A stretch of 64,000 nt of DNA from Pseudomonadota bacterium (lineage in GTDB: Bacteria > Pseudomonadota > Alphaproteobacteria > Acetobacterales > Acetobacteraceae): positions 1 through 64,000 of the forward strand of contig JAJYYH010000063.1 in NCBI GenBank assembly GCA_021801255.1, given 5' to 3'. The position numbers and the translations under genes were made by a program. Of the stretch, positions 7,813 through 16,769 are shown in pieces. The notes beneath the pieces were generated by a model. That model ran no database searches. It was not told where the DNA came from and saw only the letters and a list, made by a program, of their open reading frames with translations. The stretch's first letter is position 1, and each line of letters begins with the position of its first letter.

Positions 7813-8940
7813 TTAACGATCCTTCAACGCCGGCACTTCGCGCTGCGCCACGCCGTTATAGACCGAGAGCGGGCGGATCAGGCGGTTGTCGGCGGCTTGC
7901 TCGAAGACATGCGCCGCCCAGCCGGTGATGCGCGAGGCGACAAAAATCGGCGTGAACATCGGGATGTCGAAGCCCATCATGTAGTAGGCGGGGCCGGCGG
8001 GAAAATCGAGATTGGGGTGGATGTTCTTCTTCGCGAGCATCTCGGCGGCGAGGATGCGCTCGATCTCAAGCCACTTATGCTCGCCCGTCACCTCCGCCAT
8101 CTTTTCCATGTAGCGGGTCATCGTCGGCACCCGAGAATCGCCGTTCTTATAGACGCGATGGCCGAAACCCATGACCAGGGCCTTGTGGTCGAACCTGCCG
8201 GTGAGCCAGGCCCGCGCCCGCTCGGGCGTGCCGATCTCGGTCAGCATGTGCATCACCGCCTCGTTGGCGCCGCCATGCAGCGGCCCCTTGAGGGCCGCGA
8301 TCGCCGCCGTTATCGCGCCGTGAATATCGGCCTGGGTCGAGGTGACGGTACGGGCGGTGAAGGTTGAGGCGTTGAAGCCGTGCTCGGCATAGAGGATCAG
8401 GCTGACATCGAACGCCTTCACCACTTCCCTTGCCGGCACCTTGCCGAAGCACATGTGGAAGAAATTCTCGGCGAAACTCAGATCCTCGCGCGGGTTGACC
8501 GCGCGCTTGCCCTGGCGGTTGCGGTAGTCGAGGGCAATGGCCGTCGGGATCTTGGCGAGCAGCCGAAGCGCCTTGTTGCGCGTCGCGGCCTCGCTGTTGT
8601 TGGCGGCCTCGGGATCTTCGAGCCCCATGAAAGAGACAGCGGTGCGGATGGTATCCATCGGATGGGCGCGATGGGGGAACTCCCCGATCACGCGCTTGAG
8701 CCGCGGTGAGAGCTTGCGCTCGGCACGCTCGGCTCTCTCGAAGGCGGCAAGTTGCCGGCGATTCGGCAATTCGCCATGCCAAAGCAAATAGGCGACCTCC
8801 TCGAAGCTGCAATGCTCGGCGAGATCCTGCACCGCATAGCCGCGATAGGTGAGGCTGTTGGTCTCCGGCATCACCTTGGAGACCGCGGTGACATCGGCAT
8901 AGACCCCGACCAGGCCTTTTTTCACTTCGTTTTCACTCAT
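7813..8940 (-). CDS. prpC: Citrate/2-methylcitrate synthase
   Basis: Condenses an acyl-CoA (propionyl-CoA or acetyl-CoA) with oxaloacetate. The 375-aa protein is of the short type II citrate synthase family and shows the catalytic residues: His in LHGGANEAV, His in GFGHRVYKNGDSR and Asp in NLDFPAG. Short length and the PrpD-type gene 42 nt upstream on the same strand favour 2-methylcitrate synthase of propionate catabolism. A housekeeping GltA2-type citrate synthase remains possible because no prpB is present. A strong terminator follows. The gene symbol is an inference from context. Confidence 0.85.
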   Translation of the reverse strand: MSENEVKKGLVGVYADVTAVSKVMPETNSLTYRGYAVQDLAEHCSFEEVAYLLWHGELPNRRQLAAFERAERAERKLSPRLKRVIGEFPHRAHPMDTIRTAVSFMGLEDPEAANNSEAATRNKALRLLAKIPTAIALDYRNRQGKRAVNPREDLSFAENFFHMCFGKVPAREVVKAFDVSLILYAEHGFNASTFTARTVTSTQADIHGAITAAIAALKGPLHGGANEAVMHMLTEIGTPERARAWLTGRFDHKALVMGFGHRVYKNGDSRVPTMTRYMEKMAEVTGEHKWLEIERILAAEMLAKKNIHPNLDFPAGPAYYMMGFDIPMFTPIFVASRITGWAAHVFEQAADNRLIRPLSVYNGVAQREVPALKDR

Positions 8941-8982
8941 CGTCCACTCCCCTTTGTCGCTGTCAGAAAAACTCGGTCGCCG

Positions 8983-10482
8983 TCAGAAAATTCCCGGCTT
9001 GCCGGCGATCAAACGCGCCCCCGGCAACGCCACGTTGAGAAGATGCAGCTCGTCCGCCTTGAGCGCGGGCAGCGATTGCGCCACCTCCAGGAAACGGTTC
9101 GCCTCCCGCGAGGTGATGATGCCCTCGGTCAGCGTCTCGAACTTGCGGATGTAGTCCGCCCGCTTGAAGGGACGCGCGCCGAGCGGATGGGCATTGGCCA
9201 CCGCCAGCTCGTCGGTAATCACCGAGCCATCCGTCATGAACACTTCGACGCGCCCGCCGAACGCCTTTTCATTCGGATCGGTGCTGTGATAGCGCCGCGT
9301 CCATTCCGGATCCTCCCGGGTCTCGATCTTGTGCCAGAGCGCCACCGTCTCCGCCCGCCCGGCGCGCGCCGGCGCGTAGCTCTCGACATGGTGCCAGCGC
9401 CCATCCTCCAGCGCCACGGCGAAGATGTACATGATCGAGTGATCGAGCGTCTCGCGGCTCGCCTTGGGGTCCATCTTCTGCGGATCGTTGGCGCCGGTGC
9501 CGATGACATAGTGGGTGTGGTGCGACGTGTGGATGACGATGCGCTGGATGCGCGTCAGATCATCGATGCGCTGGCGCAGGCGAAAGGCGAGGTCGATCAG
9601 CGCCTGGCTCTGGTACTCGGCGGAATGCTCCTTGGTGAAACTGTCCATGATCGCGCGCTTGGGCTCGCCCGGCGCCGGCAGCGGCACATGATAGACGGCA
9701 TCGCGCCCTCCGAGCATCCAGGCGATCACCGAATCCTCGCCCTCATAGATCGGGCTCGGCGCGCCCTCGCCGCGCATCGCGCGATCGACGGCCTCGACGG
9801 CGAGCTTGCCGGCATGGGCCGGGGCATAGGCTTTCCACGAGCTGATCTCGCCCTTGCGCGACTGGCGAGTGGTGAAGCTCACATGAACCGCCTGCTGCAC
9901 CGCCTGATAGATCACCTCCACCGGCAGCCGGAGCAGAGTGCCGATGCCCCCCGCTTGCGCCGGGCAAAGATGGGCGATGTGATCCTTCTTCCATTCATGA
10001 AGGCAGATCGCGCGCACGAGATCGATCTGGATCTCATAGCCGGTCGCGATCGCGCGGATGAGATCGCGCCCCGAGCGCGCCATGGTCTGTGCGACCGCGA
10101 GGATCGGCGGGATATTATCGCCGGGATGGGAATAATCGGCGGCAAGGAAGGTGTCGTGCATATCGAGTTCGCGCACCGCCGTGCCGTTCGCCCAGGCCGC
10201 CCATTCCGGGCTGACGCGGCGGCCGGCGGGAAGGCCGAACACCGTCGCGCCGTCGCGTCGCGGATGGCCGATCGCCATGCCGCGCGCCGAGACCACCGGG
10301 CGGCGATTAATCGCGGCGATGGCGACGGCGGCGTTATCGATGATGCGGTTGATGATCATCGCCGCGACATCTTTCTCCACCGCGACCTTGTCGGCGGCGA
10401 CGGCGGCGATCTTCCAGGCGAGCTGATCCTCGCGCTTGAGTTCGGATTTCGAGGGATGGACGCGGACTTCGTGGATTTGCAT
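8983..10482 (-). CDS. prpD: MmgE/PrpD family protein, probable 2-methylcitrate dehydratase
   Basis: Iron-sulfur-independent dehydratase family that converts 2-methylcitrate to 2-methyl-cis-aconitate. The 499-aa protein spans the whole MmgE/PrpD fold: [14 protein letters not shown] with the Asp/His typical of the active site, [16 protein letters not shown], and [15 protein letters not shown] in the C-terminal domain. It starts at the ATG preceded by GGAGGAG; the track adds 23 arginine-rich residues with no family match. First gene of a two-gene unit with prpC. MmgE-like paralogues can act on other substrates, so specificity rests on the neighbour. Confidence 0.87.
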   Translation of the reverse strand: MQIHEVRVHPSKSELKREDQLAWKIAAVAADKVAVEKDVAAMIINRIIDNAAVAIAAINRRPVVSARGMAIGHPRRDGATVFGLPAGRRVSPEWAAWANGTAVRELDMHDTFLAADYSHPGDNIPPILAVAQTMARSGRDLIRAIATGYEIQIDLVRAICLHEWKKDHIAHLCPAQAGGIGTLLRLPVEVIYQAVQQAVHVSFTTRQSRKGEISSWKAYAPAHAGKLAVEAVDRAMRGEGAPSPIYEGEDSVIAWMLGGRDAVYHVPLPAPGEPKRAIMDSFTKEHSAEYQSQALIDLAFRLRQRIDDLTRIQRIVIHTSHHTHYVIGTGANDPQKMDPKASRETLDHSIMYIFAVALEDGRWHHVESYAPARAGRAETVALWHKIETREDPEWTRRYHSTDPNEKAFGGRVEVFMTDGSVITDELAVANAHPLGARPFKRADYIRKFETLTEGIITSREANRFLEVAQSLPALKADELHLLNVALPGARLIAGKPGIF

Positions 10483-10574
10483 GCTTCTCCTCCGTGATTG
10501 CGACCGTTGTTGCGCGTGCACTTTCGTAGGGGCGCATCGGTGCGGCGGCAAGCTACGCGCCGCCGCCCGCTAAC

Positions 10575-10614
10575 CCGGCTGGGTACCCGGGGCGTTCTTT
10601 TTCAACCTCTCAGG
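10575..10614 (-). repeat. Stop-anchored dispersed element, copy 1 (short)
   Basis: Minus strand reads TGAGAGGTTGAAAAAGAACGCCCCGGG, matching the start of the copy near 58.5 kb (TGAGAGTTTGAAAAAGAATGCCC) at most positions. The TGA is the stop codon of the HpnL-like gene. Only the 5' part of the element is recognisable here. Confidence 0.65.
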
Positions 10615-11575
10615 ACAACTCGGATCGTGCCAGCCGTCTCGCCTCGAACGCCTGCCACAGCAGCAGCACCGGAATGCCAATGGCGAGATCGCGCGCCCGG
10701 CGGATCAGCGAGAGGCCGAGCGCGAGATCGGGGGCGAGGCCGAACAATGCACCGATCCCGGCCAGCGCCGCTTCCTGCACACCGAGATAGCCCGGCACAA
10801 GAAAGGCAAAGTTCAATCCGACCTGCAAAATCGCCTCGATCGCAAGCGCTGCCGGGATGTCGATCCCGGCGCCGAGCAGATAAAGCGCGAGCCAAGTCAC
10901 GAGCCCGGTGCCGATCCAGCCGATAAAATGCAACCCCGCGGCGAGCGCCAGGCGCGGGACGCGATCGTAGATTTGCGCAAGCTCGCTATCGAACGCATCG
11001 ATCCGCGCCGACTGGTTGTGCAGCCAGCCGGCGGAAATGACGCCCCCAACCTTACGAAAAATCACTGCCGCGCCCTGTTGCAGGATGACAAAAACGGCGC
11101 CGCCGACAATGGCGAGCACAAGGCCGATGGCCAGTGGCCAGACCAGGGCGGAGTCCGGGGCGCGCAGCGTCAGCACCACCAGGCCAATCGCGGCAAACGC
11201 CATTTGGGCGAGGAATTCGGTGGTGATATCGACGACCGTGGAGGCCACGGCGCGGCGCTTGGCAATGCCATGCAGGGTGACCGCCCGAGCGCCGAGCACG
11301 AAACCGCCCATTTGCGAGAACGGCAGGCAATTGCCCGCGGCATCCCGCACCATTCGTCCCCAAACATAGATCAGCGGCGATCCCTCGGCGAGCAGGGTGC
11401 GCCAGGCCAGGCCGAGCAGGCCGAAGAGGCCGAACTGGGCAAGCAGCAGCCAGAAAAAGCCGCGCCAGCCGAGCGAGAGCGCGGCATCCACAACGCCGCT
11501 CGCGCCGAACCAACCGATCAGCACGGTGCCGAGCGCGAGGCCGAGCAAGGCGAGGATGATAGGCAGTTTTTTCAC
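10610..11575 (-). CDS. HpnL-like membrane protein (lysylphosphatidylglycerol synthase TM region family)
   Basis: A 321-aa polytopic membrane protein of the UPF0104/LPG-synthase transmembrane family, with about eight hydrophobic segments and the family stretches LPFSQMGGFVLGARA and FLVPGYLGVQEAAL. Such a protein (HpnL) is often encoded beside hopanoid genes, and this one is divergent from hpnA by 136 bp; its biochemical role is not established here. I start at GTG followed by KKLPIILALLG, which begins the first membrane helix. The track's upstream ATG would overlap hpnA and adds an Arg-rich stretch. Its stop codon lies inside a dispersed repeat. Confidence 0.75.
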   Translation of the reverse strand: MKKLPIILALLGLALGTVLIGWFGASGVVDAALSLGWRGFFWLLLAQFGLFGLLGLAWRTLLAEGSPLIYVWGRMVRDAAGNCLPFSQMGGFVLGARAVTLHGIAKRRAVASTVVDITTEFLAQMAFAAIGLVVLTLRAPDSALVWPLAIGLVLAIVGGAVFVILQQGAAVIFRKVGGVISAGWLHNQSARIDAFDSELAQIYDRVPRLALAAGLHFIGWIGTGLVTWLALYLLGAGIDIPAALAIEAILQVGLNFAFLVPGYLGVQEAALAGIGALFGLAPDLALGLSLIRRARDLAIGIPVLLLWQAFEARRLARSELS

Positions 11576-11618
11576 GAAAACGTCTCTACCGGGAAATAAA
11601 CCCCGCCCCCTACACCGC

Positions 11619-11643
11619 CCCCGCTGTTTGTGGAAGAGCGGGG
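11619..11643. promoter_or_regulatory. Hairpin in the divergent hpnL-like/hpnA intergenic region
   Basis: CCCCGCT and AGCGGGG form a perfect 7-bp stem around an 11-nt loop between the two divergent starts. It may be part of the hpnA leader or an operator; it has no T-tract in either direction. Confidence 0.35.
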
Positions 11644-11711
11644 ATCTTGTAGTAGATGTGCGGCGACGGCGTGGCTCTGGCAGCCGCGGCCGTCTGTAAT
11701 GGAGGGCTGAA

Positions 11712-12731
11712 ATGACCGCTTCCGGCCCGAGTTTCCTGACCGGCGCCACCGGTTTCATCGGCGCCGCCGTGGCGCGCGCCCTGCTCGCGCGCGGTCATGC
11801 CGTGCGCGCAATGGTGCGACGCGGCAGCCCGCGCGACAATATCGCTGGCCTGAAGCTCGATCTGGTCGAGGGCGATCTGACGGATGCCGCCTCGCTCGCC
11901 CGCGCCGTCGCCGGCTGCCGCTACGTCTTTCACCTCGCCGCCGATTATCGGCTCTGGGTGCCCGATCCGGCGGCCATGCTGCGCGCCAATGTCGAGGGCA
12001 CCACGGCGCTGATGCGCGCCGCTCAGGCCTCCGGCGTCGAGCGCATCGTCTATTGTAGCAGCGTCGCGGCGCTCGGCCTGCGCAAGGATGGCGCCCCGGC
12101 CGACGAGGAGACCCCGGTCGACGAGGCCGAGATCGTGGGCAACTACAAGCGTTCGAAATATCTCGCCGAGCAAGCAGTGCTGGCGATGGTGCGCGAGAGC
12201 GGGCTGCCGGCGGTGATCGTCAATCCCTCCGCCCCGGTCGGTCCGCGCGATATTAAGCCGACGCCCACCGGCCGCATGATCCGCGATGCTGCCGCCGGGC
12301 GGATGCCGGGCTATCTCGAGACCGGGCTCAACATCGTCCATGTCGAGGATGTCGCCGAGGGCCATCTCCTGGCGCTGGAGCGCGGCGTTATCGGCGAGCG
12401 GTATATCCTGAGCGGCGATAATCTGATGCTCGGGACGTTGTTCGCCATGATCGCCCGCCGCGCCGGCCGCCGGCCGCCACGCCTCAAGCTCAGCGAAGGG
12501 ATGCTGTGGCCGATCGCGCTGCTGAGCGAGGGGTTGGCGCGCACCCTTGGCATCGCGCCGCTGGTAACGCGGGAGCACTTGATGATGGCGCGCAAGCGGA
12601 TGTTTTTTTCCTGCGCCAAGGCAGTGGCGCAACTCGGCTACAACCCGCGCCCGGCGGAATTGGCCCTCGCCGATGCAATCGATTGGTTCGAGAGCACCGG
12701 CCGGCTGCGGCGCGGCAGGCACACCGCATGA
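11712..12731 (+). CDS. hpnA: Hopanoid-associated sugar epimerase HpnA
   Basis: NAD-dependent epimerase/dehydratase (extended SDR) associated with hopanoid gene clusters, possibly acting on a sugar of the hopanoid head group. The 339-aa protein has the Rossmann motif GATGFIG near the N-terminus, CSSVAALG, and the catalytic YxxxK in NYKRSKYLAE. An AGGGCTG stretch lies just before the ATG. First of seven genes that overlap or abut; its stop overlaps hpnB by ATGA. The precise substrate is unproven in the family. Confidence 0.9.
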   Translation: MTASGPSFLTGATGFIGAAVARALLARGHAVRAMVRRGSPRDNIAGLKLDLVEGDLTDAASLARAVAGCRYVFHLAADYRLWVPDPAAMLRANVEGTTALMRAAQASGVERIVYCSSVAALGLRKDGAPADEETPVDEAEIVGNYKRSKYLAEQAVLAMVRESGLPAVIVNPSAPVGPRDIKPTPTGRMIRDAAAGRMPGYLETGLNIVHVEDVAEGHLLALERGVIGERYILSGDNLMLGTLFAMIARRAGRRPPRLKLSEGMLWPIALLSEGLARTLGIAPLVTREHLMMARKRMFFSCAKAVAQLGYNPRPAELALADAIDWFESTGRLRRGRHTA

Positions 12732-13837
12732 CCCTGCTGGCCATGCTCGCGGCCCTCGTCTGGGTCTATTTGCTGGCATTTCATGGCCGCTTCTGGCGGG
12801 TCGGGCCGGGGCTGCCGCCGGTCCGCCCAGTCGATCCACCCCGCGTCGCGGTCATCGTGCCGGCGCGCGATGAGGCCACGGTGATCGGCGCTAGCCTCGC
12901 CTCGCTGCTCGCGCAGGACTATCCCCGCTTCTCGGTGGTGCTGGTCGATGACGGCAGCACCGACGGTACCGGCACGATCGCGCGCGGGTTCGCCGATCCG
13001 CGGCTCAGCGTGTTTGCCGGCGCGCCTAAGCCGGCCGGCTGGAGCGGCAAGCTCTGGGCGGTGGCGCAAGGCGTCGCCGTGGCCGACGCGCCGTTCCTGC
13101 TGCTGACGGACGCCGATATCGTGCATGAACCCGGCCATCTCGCGGCGCTGGTGGCGAAGGCCGAGGCCGAGCGGCTCGATCTCGTCTCGGAGATGGTGCA
13201 GCTGCGCTGCCAGAGCCTCGCCGAGCGCGCGCTGGTGCCGGCTTTCGTGTTTTTCTTCCAGATGCTCTATCCCTTCGCGCGGGTGAACGACCCGCTCGCG
13301 GCGACCGCGGCAGCGGCTGGCGGCAGCATTCTCATCCGCCGCGCCGCACTCGAGCGGATCGGCGGCATCGCCGCCTTGCGCGGGGCGCTGATCGACGATG
13401 TGACGCTGGCGCGCCTGGTCAAGCGCGGCGGGCGTATCTGGCTCGGCCATAGCGGGCTCGCCCTGAGCTTGCGCCCCTATCCCAGCTTTGGCGATATCTG
13501 GCGGATGATCGCGCGCACCGCTTTTGTCCAGCTCCGGCATTCCTGGATGCTCCTCGCTCTTGCCACCCTGGCGATGGCGCTGGTCTGGTTGCTGCCCCCC
13601 ATTCTCGGCGTGTTCGGTCACGGCGTGGCGCGGCTGCTCGGCCTCTTCGGCTGGATCGCGGCGATTTCCGTCTATCAGCCATCGCTTCGTCGCTGCGCTC
13701 TCTCGCCGCTCTGGGCGCTCGCATTGCCCCTGATCGCCGCCTTCTATATGGCGGCCACCATCGGCTCGGCGCTCGATTTTGCCCGGGGGAAGGGCGCGGT
13801 ATGGAAATCGCGGGCCTATCGGGAGCGCGCGGCGTGA
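12728..13837 (+). CDS. hpnB: Hopene-associated glycosyltransferase HpnB
   Basis: Membrane-attached GT2 family glycosyltransferase of hopanoid clusters. The 369-aa protein starts with a membrane helix (TLLAMLAALVWVYLLAF), then a GT2 domain with VIVPARDEATVI, LVDDGSTDGT and the metal-binding LLTDADIVHEP, then IDDVTLARLVKRGG, and ends with two to three hydrophobic helices. The start overlaps the hpnA stop; the longer track ORF runs through hpnA out of frame. The acceptor is inferred from context only. Confidence 0.9.
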   Translation: MTLLAMLAALVWVYLLAFHGRFWRVGPGLPPVRPVDPPRVAVIVPARDEATVIGASLASLLAQDYPRFSVVLVDDGSTDGTGTIARGFADPRLSVFAGAPKPAGWSGKLWAVAQGVAVADAPFLLLTDADIVHEPGHLAALVAKAEAERLDLVSEMVQLRCQSLAERALVPAFVFFFQMLYPFARVNDPLAATAAAAGGSILIRRAALERIGGIAALRGALIDDVTLARLVKRGGRIWLGHSGLALSLRPYPSFGDIWRMIARTAFVQLRHSWMLLALATLAMALVWLLPPILGVFGHGVARLLGLFGWIAAISVYQPSLRRCALSPLWALALPLIAAFYMAATIGSALDFARGKGAVWKSRAYRERAA

Positions 13838-14673
13838 GCGCCTCCGCCAGCGTCGAGGCGTGGTCGGGTAAGGATCGCGGCCATGAGAATTTTCCCGTGG
13901 GCTCGCTGCTCATCCGCCCCGATCTGCGCCGCCATGTGCATGCCTTCTATGGCTTCGCGCGCAATGCCGACGATATCGCCGATTCAGGGCAACTCCCGCC
14001 CGAGGAAAAAATCGCCCGTCTCGATGCGATGGAGGAAGTGCTGCTCGGCCGGCTCGCCGATGCCGCCGCCCCTTCCGCCGCGCGCCTGCGCCTGAGCCTC
14101 GCCGAAACCGGGGTGGCGCCGCGTCATGCCCTGGATCTGCTGCACGCCTTTCGTCAGGATGCGACCAAGCGGCGCTATGCGAACTTTGAGGAACTTTACG
14201 CCTATTGCCGCTATTCGGCGATGCCGGTCGGGCGGCATGTGCTCGATCTCCATGGCGAGGACGAGGCGACCCATGCCGCCTCGGATGCGCTCTGCACCAA
14301 TCTCCAGATTTTGAACCATCTGCAGGACGGCGCGGCCGATCTCGCCGCTCTCGATCGCTGCTATCTGCCGGCCGATCTGATGGCCGCGCATGGGGCGAGC
14401 ATCGACGATTTGCGCGGCGCGCGCGCGAGCCCGGGGCTGCGCGCGGTGCATTTCGCGCTGCTCGCCCGGGTCGCTGAACTCGACGGCCTCGCCCGCGCCT
14501 TGCCGGGCCGGGTTCGCGCCCGCCGCCTGCGGTTGGAAACCGCCGTCATTCTGGGCCTGGCGCAGCGGCTGGCGGCACGGCTCCGCCGCTTCGACCCCGT
14601 GGCGATGCGGGTGAAGCTCGGCCGCGGCGATGTCGCCGCAGCCGTGCTCGGTGCGCTGCGCTTTCTGCCATGA
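13834..14673 (+). CDS. hpnC: Squalene synthase HpnC (hydroxysqualene synthase)
   Basis: Trans-isoprenyl diphosphate synthase fold enzyme that, in the three-step bacterial route, converts presqualene diphosphate to hydroxysqualene. The 279-aa protein contains ENFPVGSLLI, the first Asp-rich motif FARNADDIAD, CRYSAMPVGRHVL and QILNHLQDGAADL. The GTG start overlaps the hpnB stop (GTGA); an ATG 33 nt upstream is the alternative and would overlap hpnB further. Works with HpnD and HpnE encoded next. Confidence 0.9.
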   Translation: MSASASVEAWSGKDRGHENFPVGSLLIRPDLRRHVHAFYGFARNADDIADSGQLPPEEKIARLDAMEEVLLGRLADAAAPSAARLRLSLAETGVAPRHALDLLHAFRQDATKRRYANFEELYAYCRYSAMPVGRHVLDLHGEDEATHAASDALCTNLQILNHLQDGAADLAALDRCYLPADLMAAHGASIDDLRGARASPGLRAVHFALLARVAELDGLARALPGRVRARRLRLETAVILGLAQRLAARLRRFDPVAMRVKLGRGDVAAAVLGALRFLP

Positions 14674-15524
14674 GTGCGCCGCTCGGGCTGGATGCCGCCG
14701 ATCTCGCGGCGGTCGAGGCCTTGGTGCGTGGCGCCGGCACCTCGTTCTATCACGGCATGCGCATTCTGCCGCCCGATCGGCGGGCGGCAATGTATGGCCT
14801 CTACGCCTTCTGCCGCGCGGTCGATGATATCGCCGATGAGCCGGGCAGTTTTGCCGAGAAACACGCCGCCCTCGATGGCTGGCGGGCGCGCGTTGCCGGA
14901 TTGGCGCAAGGCGAAGCCGACGATCCGGTCACCCGAGTACTTGCCGCGGCAAGCCTGCGCTTCGGCCTGCGACGCGACGATTTCCTCGCCGTCATCGACG
15001 GGATGGAGATGGATGCGCAGGCGGCGATTGTGGCGCCCGATCTCGCGACGCTCGACCTCTATTGCGACCGCGTCGCCGCCGCCGTCGGGCGGTTGTCGGT
15101 ACGCGCCTTCGGCGACGCCTCGGAAGCGGCCGATCGCGTGGCGCACGCGCTGGGCCGGGCGCTGCAATTCACCAATATTCTCCGCGATCTCGCCGAGGAT
15201 ACGGCGCGCGGGCGGCTCTATCTGCCGTGCGAATGGCTCGACGCCGAAGGTGTGCCGCACGATCCGGCGGCCGCGCTTGCCGCGCCGGGGCTCGCGCCGG
15301 TCTGCGCCCGGATGGCGTCTCTCGCGCATGCGTATTTCCGCGCAGGCGAGGCGGCGATGGCGGAATGCGATCCCCGCGCGATGCGCCCGGCGCGGCTGAT
15401 GGGCGCGACCTATAGGGCGCTCCTGGCGCGGCTGGAGCGGCGCGGCTGGGCGCATCCCGATCGGCCGGTCTCGCTCCCCGCCTGGCACAAGGTCTGGCTG
15501 GTGCTGCGCCATGGCGTCGGATAA
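14670..15524 (+). CDS. hpnD: Presqualene diphosphate synthase HpnD
   Basis: Condenses two farnesyl diphosphates into presqualene diphosphate. The 284-aa protein has SFYHGMRILPPDRR, the first Asp motif YAFCRAVDDIADEPG, and the second QFTNILRDLAEDTARGRLYLP, all typical of squalene/phytoene synthases. Its ATG overlaps the hpnC stop by 4 nt and its TAA is followed directly by the hpnE ATG. The HpnC-HpnD-HpnE order matches the route used in place of a eukaryotic-type squalene synthase. Confidence 0.92.
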   Translation: MSAPLGLDAADLAAVEALVRGAGTSFYHGMRILPPDRRAAMYGLYAFCRAVDDIADEPGSFAEKHAALDGWRARVAGLAQGEADDPVTRVLAAASLRFGLRRDDFLAVIDGMEMDAQAAIVAPDLATLDLYCDRVAAAVGRLSVRAFGDASEAADRVAHALGRALQFTNILRDLAEDTARGRLYLPCEWLDAEGVPHDPAAALAAPGLAPVCARMASLAHAYFRAGEAAMAECDPRAMRPARLMGATYRALLARLERRGWAHPDRPVSLPAWHKVWLVLRHGVG

Positions 15525-16769
15525 ATGCGCGCGCATGTGATCGGCGCCGGGCTCGCCGGGCTGAGTGCCGCGCTGGCGCTCGCCGATGGCGGGTGGAAAA
15601 TCGCCCTCTATGAGGCCGGGCCAGTGGCGGGCGGGCGCTGCCGCTCCTATTTCGACCGTGAACTCGGCTGCCGCATCGATAATGGCAACCATCTCGTGCT
15701 CTCGGGCAACCGCGCCGCCTTCGCCTATCTCCAGCGCATCGGTGCCGCCGACAGCCTAGGCGGGCCAGGCCAGGCATTGTTCCCGTTTATCGACCGTGCC
15801 GATGGCGCGCGCTGGGCGTTGCGGCCCAATCGCGGCCGCCTGCCGTGGTGGATTTTTTCCCGCGAGCGGCGGGTGCCGGGAACGCGGGCCACGGATTATT
15901 TTTCTCTGCGGCGCGTTCTCAGCGCATCGCCGGAACGAAGTGTCGCCGCACTCGGCTTGCCGGCGGCGCTCTACCGGCGGCTGATCGCCCCGCTGGCCAT
16001 CGCCGCTCTCAACACGCCGCCCGACCAGGGCAGCGCCACCCTGCTCGCCGCCGTGGTACGCGAGACGCTGGCGCGCGGCGGGGCGGCGTGTATTCCAGCC
16101 TTTCCCCGTGTCGGGCTTTCCGAGAGTTTCATCGATCCGGCGTTGGCGGCGCTCACGGCGCGCGCGGCGGAGGTTTTTTTCGCCCGCCGCATCGTCTCCC
16201 TCACGATCGAGGGCGGCCGCGTCACCGCGCTCGGCAGCGCCAGCGGGCCGATCGCGGTGGCAGAGGGTGAGCCGGTGGTGCTCGCCGTGCCCCCGCCCGT
16301 CGCCGCCGATCTGCTCCCCGGCCTGATGGTGCCCGATGCGTTCGAGGCGATCCTCAATGTCCATTTTCGCCGCGCGGCCGATCCTGGCCCGGCCGGATTC
16401 TGGGGGGTGATCGGCGGGGTGGCGGAGTGGGTTTTTGTGAAACCCGGCATCGTCTCGGTCACCATCAGCGCGGCCAACCGGCTGATCGAGCTTCCCGCCG
16501 AGGAAATCGCCGCCCTGGTCTGGCCGGATGTGCGGGCGGCCTGCGATCTTGCGGGCGCGATGCCGCTCTGGCGCGTGGTCAAGGAAAAGCGCGCGAGCTT
16601 TGCCGCGACCGCGGCGCAGAGCCGTCGCCGCCCATCGGCCCGCACCGGCCTCGCCAATCTCGTCCTCGCCGGGGACTGGACCGCGACCGGCTTGCCCGCG
16701 ACCATCGAAGGTGCCATCAGATCAGGCCGCCAAGCCGCCGAGATCATGCTGCACCATGCCCCACGATAG
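15525..16769 (+). CDS. hpnE: Hydroxysqualene dehydroxylase HpnE
   Basis: FAD-dependent amine-oxidase-fold enzyme that reduces hydroxysqualene to squalene. The 414-aa protein begins with the dinucleotide motif VIGAGLAGLSAALALA, then GGRCRSYFD, RIDNGNHLVLSG, and near the C-terminus LVLAGDWTATGLPATIEGAIRSG, the conserved FAD-contacting end. It starts with no gap after the hpnD stop and overlaps shc by 14 nt. Confidence 0.92.
   Translation: MRAHVIGAGLAGLSAALALADGGWKIALYEAGPVAGGRCRSYFDRELGCRIDNGNHLVLSGNRAAFAYLQRIGAADSLGGPGQALFPFIDRADGARWALRPNRGRLPWWIFSRERRVPGTRATDYFSLRRVLSASPERSVAALGLPAALYRRLIAPLAIAALNTPPDQGSATLLAAVVRETLARGGAACIPAFPRVGLSESFIDPALAALTARAAEVFFARRIVSLTIEGGRVTALGSASGPIAVAEGEPVVLAVPPPVAADLLPGLMVPDAFEAILNVHFRRAADPGPAGFWGVIGGVAEWVFVKPGIVSVTISAANRLIELPAEEIAALVWPDVRAACDLAGAMPLWRVVKEKRASFAATAAQSRRRPSARTGLANLVLAGDWTATGLPATIEGAIRSGRQAAEIMLHHAPR

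Noticed and set aside
7414-8367. 317-aa plus-strand ORF running into the citrate synthase region
   Set aside because: Its second half is antisense to the citrate synthase gene and its first half has no support.
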